A DNA stretch of 64,000 bases, from positions 620,001-684,000 of the forward strand of contig NZ_BKAU01000001.1 of NCBI RefSeq assembly GCF_007992715.1, given 5' to 3'. Position 1 is the stretch's first letter. Each line of letters begins with the position of its first letter. Shown here piece after piece: positions 1 to 8,846 of the stretch. The position numbers were made by a program, and so were the translations under genes. Source of the DNA: Chitinophaga cymbidii. Its GTDB lineage: Bacteria > Bacteroidota > Bacteroidia > Chitinophagales > Chitinophagaceae. The notes under the pieces were generated by a model. The model saw only the letters and a program-made list of their open reading frames with translations, was not told the DNA's origin and ran no database searches.

Positions 1-1485
1 CTTCCAGCCGATGGCTTCCAGCTCCGAGTCGCTGCCTTTGGGGCGGAGGTCGGTGAAATTGAAGGTACGCGGCATCACTTCGCCGTTCACGGATACCTGG
101 CAGAGCATGTTCGAGCTGCTGGATTGCTTGCTGCGGGCATAGCAGATCCATATCTTGTACTTTCCTTTCACGATCGGCGGCGTGGTCATTTCCCACCAGA
201 TGGGGCGGGCCGGCAGCCCGAGCGGCAGCTGGTTGCAGTCGTTGTGCACTGCATAGCGCGTGATGCTGGACGAGGTGCTGTAACTGTAGGTGAATATGTT
301 GGTGCCCGCGTTGGAGCCCCATCCCCAGTCAATATCCTTGAAAAGCTTGTCCGCTTCTGTTTCGCGCCGCCACGTGAGGCTGGATTTCCCGTATACCGCC
401 GGCAGTTTCATCACTTCTTCGAAAGCGGACACTTCCCAGTACACCGCAGTAGGCGGACGGTACTTCAAGCTGTAGTGCGCGTCCGCATCATGCCATACGC
501 CGTTAGTGGCAGCATTGTCGCTGGACGGGCGTTTCAATGCGATTCCCTTTTCCACGATGCCGTTAAATTCATTTTCATTCACGATCACGTTCTGGTTGAT
601 CAACTGCACGCTGATCACTTCCTGGGGCTGGAAGGTCTGGTGCGAAGGCGAGGTGATGATATCTCCGAGGAACTTCACGCCACCGAGAATATGGTAGGCC
701 ACATACATATGGAGGCTGTCATTCGGGTTGGAAGGGTCTCCGAGGGTGGAGTACCTTGCCTTCAACGCGGCGTAGGAAGCGAAGCCGCTGTCCGCCAGCG
801 CATTGTTGCTTTCCGCGATCACGGTCATCCAGCGTTTGGCCGTGTCCGCATCCACCGTATTCAACACATCATAAAAACCGGTTTCCTTCAACGCCTGCAC
901 GAACACGGAATATTCGGGCTTTGCTTCAAGCTGTTTGGCGATGGTGAGTGAAGATGGTTCCAGTACGTTATTCAACTGATGGATCATGCCGTTGCCCACG
1001 CGGATATTGGATCTGGTGATCTCCGCCTGGCGGTTGATCATGTAGCTGGACGCGCCGCCGTCGAAATTCACGCCGGTCACGAGATATTGCCCGAACATGG
1101 TGGGAACGGGCAGCTTTCCGTCTTTGAACGCGGCGGTGGTAATGGTATCGGTGAGCAGGTGGAACTGCACCATGTTTTTCAACACCTCAATGTCCACCGC
1201 ATCCACATTGGCCGCATTGATCTTCGCCAGCCAGGCGTTCACGCCGCTGTTGGTCGGTGCAAAGCAGGTGTAGGCGCCATAGGCATTGAGGAATGCGCTT
1301 GTTTCGGTGCGGTCGAGGATCTGCTTGAACAGGGAGAATGAATCGGGGTATTTTTCCAGATAACCTACAATGTTCACATCATCCGTGGTCAGCAATTCTA
1401 TCTGGTTCTTCTTGCACGCCGTGATGAGCGCGCTGGTCAGCAATAGCGCCAGCATAAAGGGATATATGAGATCTTTCCTGGTCAT
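1..1485 (-). CDS. Fasciclin-domain lipoprotein (C-terminus beyond left edge)
   Basis: The frame is open from the ATG at 1485 to base 1, giving 495 visible residues with the C-terminus outside the window. The N-terminus is a lipoprotein signal with lipobox-like LITAC followed by KKN, so the protein is probably anchored in the outer membrane. Residues about 30-160 and 165-300 look like two FAS1 (fasciclin) repeats: I see the FAPTN and FLNAYGAY signatures and the typical GNGMIHQLNNVL near the end of the first repeat. The remaining part is a beta-rich segment of unknown type. FAS1 domains are known as adhesion or ligand-binding modules. The gene is last in the visible unit, 14 nt after SusD, so it probably belongs to the same outer-membrane uptake complex. 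The ligand cannot be told from sequence. Confidence 0.8.
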   Translation of the reverse strand, partial: MTRKDLIYPFMLALLLTSALITACKKNQIELLTTDDVNIVGYLEKYPDSFSLFKQILDRTETSAFLNAYGAYTCFAPTNSGVNAWLAKINAANVDAVDIEVLKNMVQFHLLTDTITTAAFKDGKLPVPTMFGQYLVTGVNFDGGASSYMINRQAEITRSNIRVGNGMIHQLNNVLEPSSLTIAKQLEAKPEYSVFVQALKETGFYDVLNTVDADTAKRWMTVIAESNNALADSGFASYAALKARYSTLGDPSNPNDSLHMYVAYHILGGVKFLGDIITSPSHQTFQPQEVISVQLINQNVIVNENEFNGIVEKGIALKRPSSDNAATNGVWHDADAHYSLKYRPPTAVYWEVSAFEEVMKLPAVYGKSSLTWRRETEADKLFKDIDWGWGSNAGTNIFTYSYSTSSSITRYAVHNDCNQLPLGLPARPIWWEMTTPPIVKGKYKIWICYARSKQSSSSNMLCQVSVNGEVMPRTFNFTDLRPKGSDSELEAIGWK

Positions 1486-1499
1486 AACGGGCAATTGAA

Positions 1500-2996
1500 T
1501 TATTTGTAAAAAGGATTCTGCACCAGCAATTTGTTCGTCTGCAATTCGTACTGGTAAACAGGCATATAATGGCTATTCTTGTCGCGCAGCTTGTTGAACG
1601 CGGCCTGCTGTCTTTCTTTCGGGATGCTGGTGCCCACCATGTTCAGGAGGTAGTTCAGCTGCTGGTAGTTGTTGCGTTTGGCATTGCGCAGCACGTCGTA
1701 CCAGCGTTTTCCTTCAAAAGCGAACTCGCGTTGTCTTTCCTGGAGGATATATTCTTCCATGCCCTGCATGCTGGTGGAATCCATCGGCATGCCGAAGTCC
1801 AGCGCATTGGCACGCTCCCGGACGGTCTTCACAAGGCGCGAAGCTTCCAGCGGCTGATCCAGCTGGTTGATGGCTTCCGCTTTCATCAGCAGCACATCCG
1901 CATAGCGGTAAAATATCCAGTGGGCAAAGGATTGCTCCGCCGAGCGCAGGCTGGAACCCGCGTCATTCGCGCCGATATATTTCCAGATAGAAAGGTCGGA
2001 CGCGCGCAGCGAGCAGCCTTCTCCCCTTTTATCCACAACGGGAATGGGGTTGATGATGTCTACCCCGAACACCTCTTCCATGAGATGCGGCGCGGCGCTC
2101 CACCTGCGGGTGGAGGTCTGGTGCATGAAGTAGAAGGGGTTCAGCTTCTGGGCATCGAACTGCAATTCAAAAATGCTTTCGCTGGAATTGCCTTTGAAAT
2201 AAACTTCATCGAACACAGACAACTCTCCGCCGATCAGCCCGAAACGGTTGGAGCTGATGATCTTGTCGCATTCCGCGGCGCACTCCGCATATTTTTCCAT
2301 CCAGAGATAAACGTCCGCCAGGATGGCGTTTGCGGTATAGCGGGTCACGCGGCCTTTGTCTTTCGCAGTATTATTATAGGTCAGCGGCAGCGCGGGCTCA
2401 GCTTTTTTGAGATCGGCCACGATCTGGTTCAGTATTTCGTCACTGCCGGATTTGGCGAGTGGCTGCAGCTCTTCGTCGCTGGTGGTGGCGGTGAGCTTCA
2501 GCGGCACCTGTTCGAAGGTCCGCACCAGGTAGAAGTAAAGCAGGGAGCGGATCGCCAGCGCCTCGCCCTGTGCCCGGTTAAGATGTTCCTCCGTAAAGGT
2601 GTTGTCTATATTCCGCACGGCGGGCGCCAGGTCTATGACGGTGTTGCAGTAGTTGATGACCTGGTACACGGTGCGCCAGTTGGCGAATATATTGGTGGGG
2701 AGGATGTTGACGTTCACGAGGTCGTATTCGTCCGAGGAAGCGCGGAAACCGGGTGAAACCATGTCCGTACGGGCTTCGCCCCAGACGAAGAAATATTCCG
2801 CCAGGGAAACATTGTAGTCCGGGCTTCCAAGCAGGGCGGCGTAAATGCCGGTCACGGCGGCGTCTACCTGTTCCTTGGTCTGCCAGAACTCATCCCGCAC
2901 GATGCCGTCCTGCGGCTGCAGATCCAGCCATTTGTTGCAGGCAGCGGTGCTGAAAAGTACTGCGAACAAACATGTATATGTGATCAGTTGCTTCAT
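1500..2996 (-). CDS. SusD/RagB-family outer-membrane lipoprotein
   Basis: A 498-residue SusD-like protein, the surface lid and ligand-binding partner of the SusC transporter. The signal peptide ends in a lipobox (STAAC) followed by NKWLDLQPQDG, the usual SusD start. The N-terminal TPR-rich half and the C-terminal ending QNPFYK are typical. Length is normal for the family (450-650). It starts 19 nt downstream of the SusC stop codon and lies between SusC and the second fasciclin gene, so the four genes probably form one operon. SusD sequence does not predict the ligand. Confidence 0.93.
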   Translation of the reverse strand: MKQLITYTCLFAVLFSTAACNKWLDLQPQDGIVRDEFWQTKEQVDAAVTGIYAALLGSPDYNVSLAEYFFVWGEARTDMVSPGFRASSDEYDLVNVNILPTNIFANWRTVYQVINYCNTVIDLAPAVRNIDNTFTEEHLNRAQGEALAIRSLLYFYLVRTFEQVPLKLTATTSDEELQPLAKSGSDEILNQIVADLKKAEPALPLTYNNTAKDKGRVTRYTANAILADVYLWMEKYAECAAECDKIISSNRFGLIGGELSVFDEVYFKGNSSESIFELQFDAQKLNPFYFMHQTSTRRWSAAPHLMEEVFGVDIINPIPVVDKRGEGCSLRASDLSIWKYIGANDAGSSLRSAEQSFAHWIFYRYADVLLMKAEAINQLDQPLEASRLVKTVRERANALDFGMPMDSTSMQGMEEYILQERQREFAFEGKRWYDVLRNAKRNNYQQLNYLLNMVGTSIPKERQQAAFNKLRDKNSHYMPVYQYELQTNKLLVQNPFYK

Positions 2997-3015
2997 GTAA
3001 AAATCATTTAGACAA

Positions 3016-6000
3016 TTAAAAACCTGCCTGCAAGCCGATGGTGAAGGTCTTCGATGGCGGCGTCATGGAATAGTCGTATGCGATACGGAAAGGATCGGCG
3101 CCCAGGGGGCTTACTTCCGGGTCCTGGCCGGTATACTTCGTCAGCGTAAAGAGATTTTCCGCGGTGGCGAACAGGCTGAGGCTGCGCATTTTGAACCTTG
3201 CCAGCTGCTTGTTGTCGAAAGTATAGCGGACCGTCACCTGCCGGAAACGCAGGAAAGACGCATCTTCCACGTACCGGTCGCTGCCCAGCCAGTTATATCC
3301 ACCGGCGATAACAGCGCGGGGCATATCGGTGACATCTCCTTCTTTCCGCCAGCGGCGCAGCACGGCCGTGCTCTGGTTGTCGAAGTTGTACATGTTGGTG
3401 GTGGTCATCTTGGTGCCGTTCACGATCTCATAGCCGTAGCGGAAGTTGAAGAACGTGGTGATGCGGATCTTGTTCTTCCAGGTGAAATTCGGACCGAAAC
3501 CGCCGCTGAGCGTGGGGTTGCTGTTGCCGAGATATACCACGTCCATATAGTTGATATTGCCATCGTGATTGATGTCCTCATACATGGCATCGCCCAGCTC
3601 AAAAATGTAATCCACATTGGGATAGTTAAAGCGCATGTAGATCGTCTGCCCGTTCGGCCCGATGATGGGCTTGCCGTCGGCGCCCCTTGCCACTGTGGCA
3701 TCTCTGTCCTTATACACGCCTTTGTATTTGTAGCCGTAGAAGGAGCCGAAGGGATTGTTCACCTGCAGCACGCTCATGTACTGGCCCAGCGCGGTCACAT
3801 CGCCCTTGCTGTTCGGGTAGAATTCCGATATCTCGCGGATGATGTTCTCGTTGCGGGAAATATTGAAATCGAATCCGATGCTCCAGTTCTTTGTTTTTAC
3901 CGGCGTGGTGAACACGGCAAGCTCCCATCCCTGGTTATCCATCGTGCCCACGTTCATGTTCACATTATTATAGCCGGTGTGGGAAGCGATCTGCAGACCG
4001 TCAAAGAACAGGTCTTTGGTACGGTTGCGGTAGACTTCCGCATCCAGGCGGAAGCGGCCTTCCATCCAGGAAAGGTTGGCGCCGACGTTGCCGCCGTGTA
4101 TCGTTTGCCAGCGGAGGTTCTTCAGCTCCATCGTGGCGGGATACACGCCGCTTTCACCGAGATAGCCCCAGGAGAAGGTGTTGTAGCGGTTGTAAAATGT
4201 GTAATCATAACGCGGCGCTTCCCCGCTCAAACCATAGCTGGCCCTGAAGCTGAGGTCATCCAGCTTTTTGATGCCGCTCATGAATTTTTCGCCGGACACT
4301 CTCCAGCGCACACCGGCGGAGGGGAACAGGCCGTATTTGTAATTGGGACCGAAGCGGGAGTTGCCGTCGCCGCGTAAGGTGCCGCTGATAAAATATTTGT
4401 CCTGGTACTCATACTGCGCCGTCAATGCCGCGCCGATGCTCCTCGTTTGCGAAATGCCGGATACGGCGCGCAGCTCCTGGTTCTGTGTGCGGGAGGGTGC
4501 GGAAGGGTCCATCAGCAATGACGAGGCAGTGTTGGAGGTCATGATCTCCTGGTTCACGGATTTATAATCGTCCGTCATCACCGTAAAAAAGGCCATCAGG
4601 TTATGATCGGGATTTTTAAAACGATGATTGTAATCCAGGCTCAACTTGGTAGTAACACCAAACAGATCGATATCACCGTCATACGCCCTGTTCACCACCG
4701 TTTCCGTATTCGGACGGCCGGTGGCGATCTGCGGCAGGAAGCTTTTATTCTTGGTATTGTTGATGTCGAACTGCACATCGCCCACGATCCGCAGCTTTTC
4801 CGGGATGATGTTGTACTCCATCTGGAAGCGCGGCACGATCCTTTCGCCAAGCACATTGTATTTGGCTTCCTTCGCCATTGCCACGGGATTGTAGATGCGG
4901 CTGTACGCGCCCTGTACGTTCTGCGCGGGGGAGAAATAGGTGGGAGACAAATTGCCCTGGTCATCGTACTCAAACACGCTCATGTTCGGCATTTTGATAT
5001 ATGCCACGCCACGGATCGCGCCGTCCTTCGCGCTGAGGTAACTGCGGTCCTGGTCTGTGTGCGTATAGGCGATGCTGGTGAATATCTTGATCTTGTCAGA
5101 AATAAGGTAGTCCAGGTTGATGCGGGTATTGATGCGTTTCAGCCCTGTTCCCACGGTGGTGCCGCTCTGGTTGAAGTACCCTACGGAAGCGAAGTAGCGG
5201 GCTTTTTCACCACCGCCGTTCATGCTGATGTTATGGTCCTGCAGTACGCCTGTTCTGGATATTTCATCGATCCAGTTGGTATTGTTGCTGTAGTTATGAT
5301 ACCAGTAAGGATCATTGGGGTCGTAGTTGAACTCGCGCACGCTTTGCGTATTCAGCGTAGAGCCGTTCCTGTTAATGAACGCTTCGGGGATCAGGGTGGA
5401 GTACTGATCACCGTTCAGCATGGGAATGGGATCGGGCAATACGGAAGCGGAGCCTTTGAAAGAATAGGTGAGCGCGGGTTTGCCCATTGTTCCTCTTTTG
5501 GTGGTGATCACCAGTACGCCGTTGGCGGCGCGTGAGCCCCAGATGGCGGTGGCGGCGGCATCTTTCAGCGCGGAGATCTCCTTGATGTCTGCCGGGGAAA
5601 TGCTTAGCAGTTGCGCGTATCCCTGCTCATCGGCGGAGCCGAAGTTAAAGTCGCCGGGGATCTCGGTCTGGAAGGGCATTCCATCTACCACGATCAAAGG
5701 GTTGCCGGTGCTGCTGATGGAGGAGATACCGCGGATGCGGATGCTCATGGCCGCGCCGGGGTCGCCACTGGACGCGGTGATGTCCACTCCGCTCAACCGG
5801 CCCTGCAAGGCCTGGTCTATACTGGCGGCGGGCATTTCTTCCAGCTCCTTGGCCGCGATCTTCGAGATGGCGAGGGTGGAATTGCGTTCCTTGATGTTCA
5901 TCATGCCGTTATTGACGGTGGAACGGGAGGTGACGGTAAATTCGTTCAGGTCCGTGGAACCGTATTCCAGCGAGATATTGACGGTAGTGCGCCCGTTCAG

Positions 6001-6285
6001 CGGTTGCGAGAAAGACCTGTAGCCGATGAAGGATGCGCTGATGCGGTTCTTCATATTGGTCACCTTCAGGATGAAGTTCCCTTCAATATCCGTAGGCGTG
6101 CCTTTGATGACGCGCCCGTCCGCATCCACCTCCATAACGGAAACACCTATTAGCGCCTCTTTGGTACGTTTGTCCGTCACCTTTCCCTTCACGATGGTCG
6201 TTTCTGGCATCTGGGCCATGGCAGGAAACGTGGCGCATGTGACGATCGCCAGTATGCTTACTACTGTTTTTGTAAAATTCAGCAT
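3016..6285 (-). CDS. SusC/RagA TonB-dependent outer-membrane transporter
   Basis: A SusC-like TonB-dependent transporter of about 1089 residues. In order: signal peptide ending near FPAMAQ, a carboxypeptidase-regulatory-like beta-sandwich (about 35-115, TDIEGNF), a plug domain (about 130-250, with LKDAAATAIWGSRAANGV typical of SusC), then a 22-strand barrel ending in the aromatic residue F. There is no N-terminal STN signalling domain, so control through an ECF sigma/anti-sigma pair is not indicated. I place the start at the ATG at 6285, which gives a normal signal peptide. An in-frame ATG at 6303 would overlap the fasciclin gene by 11 nt. It imports a ligand captured by the SusD partner at 1500-2996. 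Confidence 0.93.
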   Translation of the reverse strand: MLNFTKTVVSILAIVTCATFPAMAQMPETTIVKGKVTDKRTKEALIGVSVMEVDADGRVIKGTPTDIEGNFILKVTNMKNRISASFIGYRSFSQPLNGRTTVNISLEYGSTDLNEFTVTSRSTVNNGMMNIKERNSTLAISKIAAKELEEMPAASIDQALQGRLSGVDITASSGDPGAAMSIRIRGISSISSTGNPLIVVDGMPFQTEIPGDFNFGSADEQGYAQLLSISPADIKEISALKDAAATAIWGSRAANGVLVITTKRGTMGKPALTYSFKGSASVLPDPIPMLNGDQYSTLIPEAFINRNGSTLNTQSVREFNYDPNDPYWYHNYSNNTNWIDEISRTGVLQDHNISMNGGGEKARYFASVGYFNQSGTTVGTGLKRINTRINLDYLISDKIKIFTSIAYTHTDQDRSYLSAKDGAIRGVAYIKMPNMSVFEYDDQGNLSPTYFSPAQNVQGAYSRIYNPVAMAKEAKYNVLGERIVPRFQMEYNIIPEKLRIVGDVQFDINNTKNKSFLPQIATGRPNTETVVNRAYDGDIDLFGVTTKLSLDYNHRFKNPDHNLMAFFTVMTDDYKSVNQEIMTSNTASSLLMDPSAPSRTQNQELRAVSGISQTRSIGAALTAQYEYQDKYFISGTLRGDGNSRFGPNYKYGLFPSAGVRWRVSGEKFMSGIKKLDDLSFRASYGLSGEAPRYDYTFYNRYNTFSWGYLGESGVYPATMELKNLRWQTIHGGNVGANLSWMEGRFRLDAEVYRNRTKDLFFDGLQIASHTGYNNVNMNVGTMDNQGWELAVFTTPVKTKNWSIGFDFNISRNENIIREISEFYPNSKGDVTALGQYMSVLQVNNPFGSFYGYKYKGVYKDRDATVARGADGKPIIGPNGQTIYMRFNYPNVDYIFELGDAMYEDINHDGNINYMDVVYLGNSNPTLSGGFGPNFTWKNKIRITTFFNFRYGYEIVNGTKMTTTNMYNFDNQSTAVLRRWRKEGDVTDMPRAVIAGGYNWLGSDRYVEDASFLRFRQVTVRYTFDNKQLARFKMRSLSLFATAENLFTLTKYTGQDPEVSPLGADPFRIAYDYSMTPPSKTFTIGLQAGF

Positions 6286-6292
6286 AGAAAGG

Positions 6293-8509
6293 TTATTCAA
6301 CATATTTTAAATAGTCGCTGATCAGGTGGATCATGCAACGGTTACTGAGGTAATTGCTATTGGCGGGATCTACGTCCACGATCCGTGCATGCATATCCGT
6401 TACCTTCATGGCATTGGGAGTGGCGTTGCTCACGAATACGCTGGTGGGATCGCCGTTGGCGTTGCGGAAGAGCGTTTCAAAGGAACCGCTTTCCTGGCCG
6501 TCCGTAGCTACGGATTTTTTGTTGAGGATGTGGAAGTAGATAAAGTTGCTGACCAGCTCCTTATCCGCGAGGCTGGAAGGATTGAAGTCCGGCACTTTGT
6601 TGGGCGCTGTGCCGGTGCCGGGCAGCAGCCCGTCGTTCACCGCGGCCAGGATGGCGTCGTTATCCGGGATGAAGAAGGTATAGAAAGAGCCTGCGGCTAC
6701 GTTCAGGATATCGCCGGAGGAGGCGGTATAGATGGATGAACGCCGCAGGTATTCCCAGAAATAATGGAAAGGCGATGTGTCCGGCGTGCCGATCTTTTCG
6801 AGGTGCTTGCCGATAGTGGATTCGCTGAAGGTCAGCACCTGGTCGAGGTAATGCGCCGTACCGTTCAGGGCGGATTTTGAATCGGTGTTGTTTGCCATAA
6901 TACCTTCATCCACATTACCGGCGGCAAACACCTGGTTATTTTCATACCGCACAAATTCGCCGCCATACGTTTTCACCACGCCGGAGCCGGACAGGCTTTG
7001 TACATCCAGGTCAGGGATCACGTGCAGGTTCAGCAGCCGCAGCAGGCGCACCAGGGCGGAAGAACCGGTCAGCTGCGCGCCTCCGTTCGGCGGCGTGTAG
7101 CGCCACTGGAAAGCGGGATTATTGTCTACCAGCGGATCGGAGAAATAACCGGCGGCATTCAGCACGTCGTTGCTGATGAGCAGCAGCGAATACTTCAGGC
7201 GGATATTGGATATCTGGAATTTCAGCTCCTGGTTCAGCAGGCTCGTCATCATGGAATAACGGGGGTCGAGGTACGCGCGGCCATACACGCTGCTGAACAC
7301 GTTGGCGGCCTGCACTTTACTGGTGCCGTAGAAGATGCCGTTGCTCAGTATTTTTTTATCTACCACATCGGCGGCGGGATCGAAACGGGCTTCTTCGCCG
7401 AGGAAATTGAAGGTGGTAGCGAATTTGCTCGGCCATACCGCGGTCTGCCAGAGATGCGCATTCACGAAATCGTAGATGATGTTGATGGGCATTTCATCAA
7501 GACTGGTGTAATGTTCGAGCAGCACTTCGTTCACATAGGTCAGCAGGGCATCGTTCGTGGGCACGAACATGCTGTAGGAATTTTGCTGCCCGTCGTTGTC
7601 CTGCTGCTTGAGAAAGTTCTCGTTGTTGGGCGAGAAGGCAAGGCTGGCGTTGAAGATCTTTGTATACACCGGCGAAGGGTATCGCTGCGACACAGCGGGA
7701 TTCAGCGCGTATTGCAGCAGGTACTTGTCGAACAGCTTTTTAAACTCGCTGTATTGCGGCTGGGTGGAGATATATTCATCCAGGCCGGGCAAAGTGGTCA
7801 CCACCCTGTTGATCACGTGGATCACGCCATTCTCGGCCGGAATGTCTTTCTCCGTTACCACCGCGTCCACTACGTTAAAACCTGTATAGGGGGTAGCGGG
7901 ATAAAAGTAGTTGTAGTCTGTTGCGGACAGCCCTTTGGCCGTCATGAAATTATCGACGAAATAAGGCAGGTACTTGTTATTGTTATCGGCCTCCACATAG
8001 TATACGGAACCGTTATTGTTCCGGTTGCTGTTGATGACCTTGATGTTTTCGCCGTTGCTGTTCTGCCCGTCGTACACACCGGTATAGCTGGCCGTGCGGC
8101 GTTTGAAGGCAATGTTGGGCACCCAGCCCTGGGTGCTCTGATAATCCCCGATACGCTCGCGCTTGAAGGCATTGTACACGAGGCAATAAGTCACGATCTT
8201 CTGACATGCGCTGCTGTCCAGCGCGTCTATACCGGAAATGCCTTTTTCCTTAAAGTATACTTCAAAGGCGGAATCGTGCGGAGCGAAGAAAGTCCAGTAA
8301 CCGGCGGCGGCAAGTGTTTTGTGATACCCTGCCTTGTCGATGGCAGCCAGTATGTTGCTGAAGTTCCCTTTGCTTTCCAATACCTGGTAAATAGGCGGTT
8401 CCAGGGTATCAGGGCGACCATAGTACTCGTCCCAGGCCTTCTTTTTGCAGCCAATAGCGGCCACTAACAGGCACGACAGCACCATTAATCTGTTAGGAAA
8501 ATTTTTCAT
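6293..8509 (-). CDS. Multi-domain fasciclin lipoprotein
   Basis: A 738-residue exported protein with lipobox-like AAIGC followed by KKK. FAS1-like units are visible at about 40-240 (TFFAPHDSAF, then VIHVINRVV), in the middle around 290-560 (SMFVPTNDAL) and near the C-terminus around 600-738 (TFFIPDNDAI, then CMIHLISDYLKYV). It therefore carries about three to four FAS1 repeats. It is the first gene of the fasciclin-SusC-SusD-fasciclin unit, and a 337-bp non-coding region with repeats precedes it. FAS1 proteins mediate adhesion or ligand binding. The placement suggests a surface-exposed accessory subunit of this SusCD transporter, which is inference. Confidence 0.85.
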   Translation of the reverse strand: MKNFPNRLMVLSCLLVAAIGCKKKAWDEYYGRPDTLEPPIYQVLESKGNFSNILAAIDKAGYHKTLAAAGYWTFFAPHDSAFEVYFKEKGISGIDALDSSACQKIVTYCLVYNAFKRERIGDYQSTQGWVPNIAFKRRTASYTGVYDGQNSNGENIKVINSNRNNNGSVYYVEADNNNKYLPYFVDNFMTAKGLSATDYNYFYPATPYTGFNVVDAVVTEKDIPAENGVIHVINRVVTTLPGLDEYISTQPQYSEFKKLFDKYLLQYALNPAVSQRYPSPVYTKIFNASLAFSPNNENFLKQQDNDGQQNSYSMFVPTNDALLTYVNEVLLEHYTSLDEMPINIIYDFVNAHLWQTAVWPSKFATTFNFLGEEARFDPAADVVDKKILSNGIFYGTSKVQAANVFSSVYGRAYLDPRYSMMTSLLNQELKFQISNIRLKYSLLLISNDVLNAAGYFSDPLVDNNPAFQWRYTPPNGGAQLTGSSALVRLLRLLNLHVIPDLDVQSLSGSGVVKTYGGEFVRYENNQVFAAGNVDEGIMANNTDSKSALNGTAHYLDQVLTFSESTIGKHLEKIGTPDTSPFHYFWEYLRRSSIYTASSGDILNVAAGSFYTFFIPDNDAILAAVNDGLLPGTGTAPNKVPDFNPSSLADKELVSNFIYFHILNKKSVATDGQESGSFETLFRNANGDPTSVFVSNATPNAMKVTDMHARIVDVDPANSNYLSNRCMIHLISDYLKYVE

Positions 8510-8706
8510 CGTGGATCGTAAATGTTTGTTTAGCGAATAAGGAGTCTATGGCCGGGAATGTATTTTCCTGGTCAGGGATGCGGCAGGGGGATGTCCTGAA
8601 ACGAGTTGTTGCGTATTCATGGTAATCAGTTTTTTTCCGGTAAAGGAGCCCTCGTCCGGAAGGTACTACGATGGAAGTTGCTCCGCACGGGAGTGCGGGG
8701 TTCATT

Positions 8707-8734
8707 GTTCACTATTAAATGTTCACTGTTAAAT
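8707..8734. repeat. Tandem imperfect 14-bp repeat
   Basis: GTTCACTATTAAAT (8707-8720) is followed directly by GTTCACTGTTAAAT (8721-8734), differing at one base. It lies about 200 bp upstream of the fasciclin gene start. It could be a pair of operator half-sites or a simple duplication. No function can be assigned. Confidence 0.6.
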
Positions 8735-8744
8735 AAAAATCTGG

Positions 8745-8759
8745 TTGATAAAATATCAA
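8745..8759. promoter_or_regulatory. Palindrome TTGATA-AAA-TATCAA, candidate operator
   Basis: A perfect inverted repeat with 6-bp arms and a 3-bp spacer, in the control region of the fasciclin-SusCD unit. The size and symmetry suit a dimeric regulator. A closely similar 13-mer, TTGATGAAATATC, occurs at 45179-45191 upstream of the sulfatase locus. No cognate regulator is evident in the window. Confidence 0.35.
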
Positions 8760-8846
8760 TCTCCGGAATAAAAGTATCCTTTTAAAAATTAACAACCGTC
8801 CTGAACTATCCTGCCTGCATGCAAATTGTCAATGTGACACGTAAAT

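Larger units (their letters stand above)
8510..8846. promoter_or_regulatory. Non-coding region upstream of the fasciclin-SusCD unit
   Basis: This 337-bp stretch separates two minus-strand units and should hold the promoter of the fasciclin operon. Visible structure: a tandem imperfect 14-bp repeat (8707-8734), a perfect 15-bp palindrome TTGATA-AAA-TATCAA (8745-8759) and an inverted repeat TGTCA-ATG-TGACA (8827-8839) just past the acetylesterase stop codon. I found no exact TANNTTTG element on the minus strand. A short open frame here (8493-8705) looks spurious. Confidence 0.5.

Noticed and set aside
1569..2756. 395-residue open frame on the plus strand opposite SusD
   Set aside because: Antisense shadow of the SusD gene in GC-rich DNA; His/Val/Gly-rich composition and no domain signature.
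6998..8467. 489-residue open frame on the plus strand opposite the fasciclin gene
   Set aside because: Antisense shadow with no recognisable motif; the minus-strand fasciclin protein is clear.
8493..8705. Short minus-strand frame upstream of the fasciclin gene
   Set aside because: Runs into the fasciclin start in another frame, has no signal peptide or motif, and lies in the likely leader.
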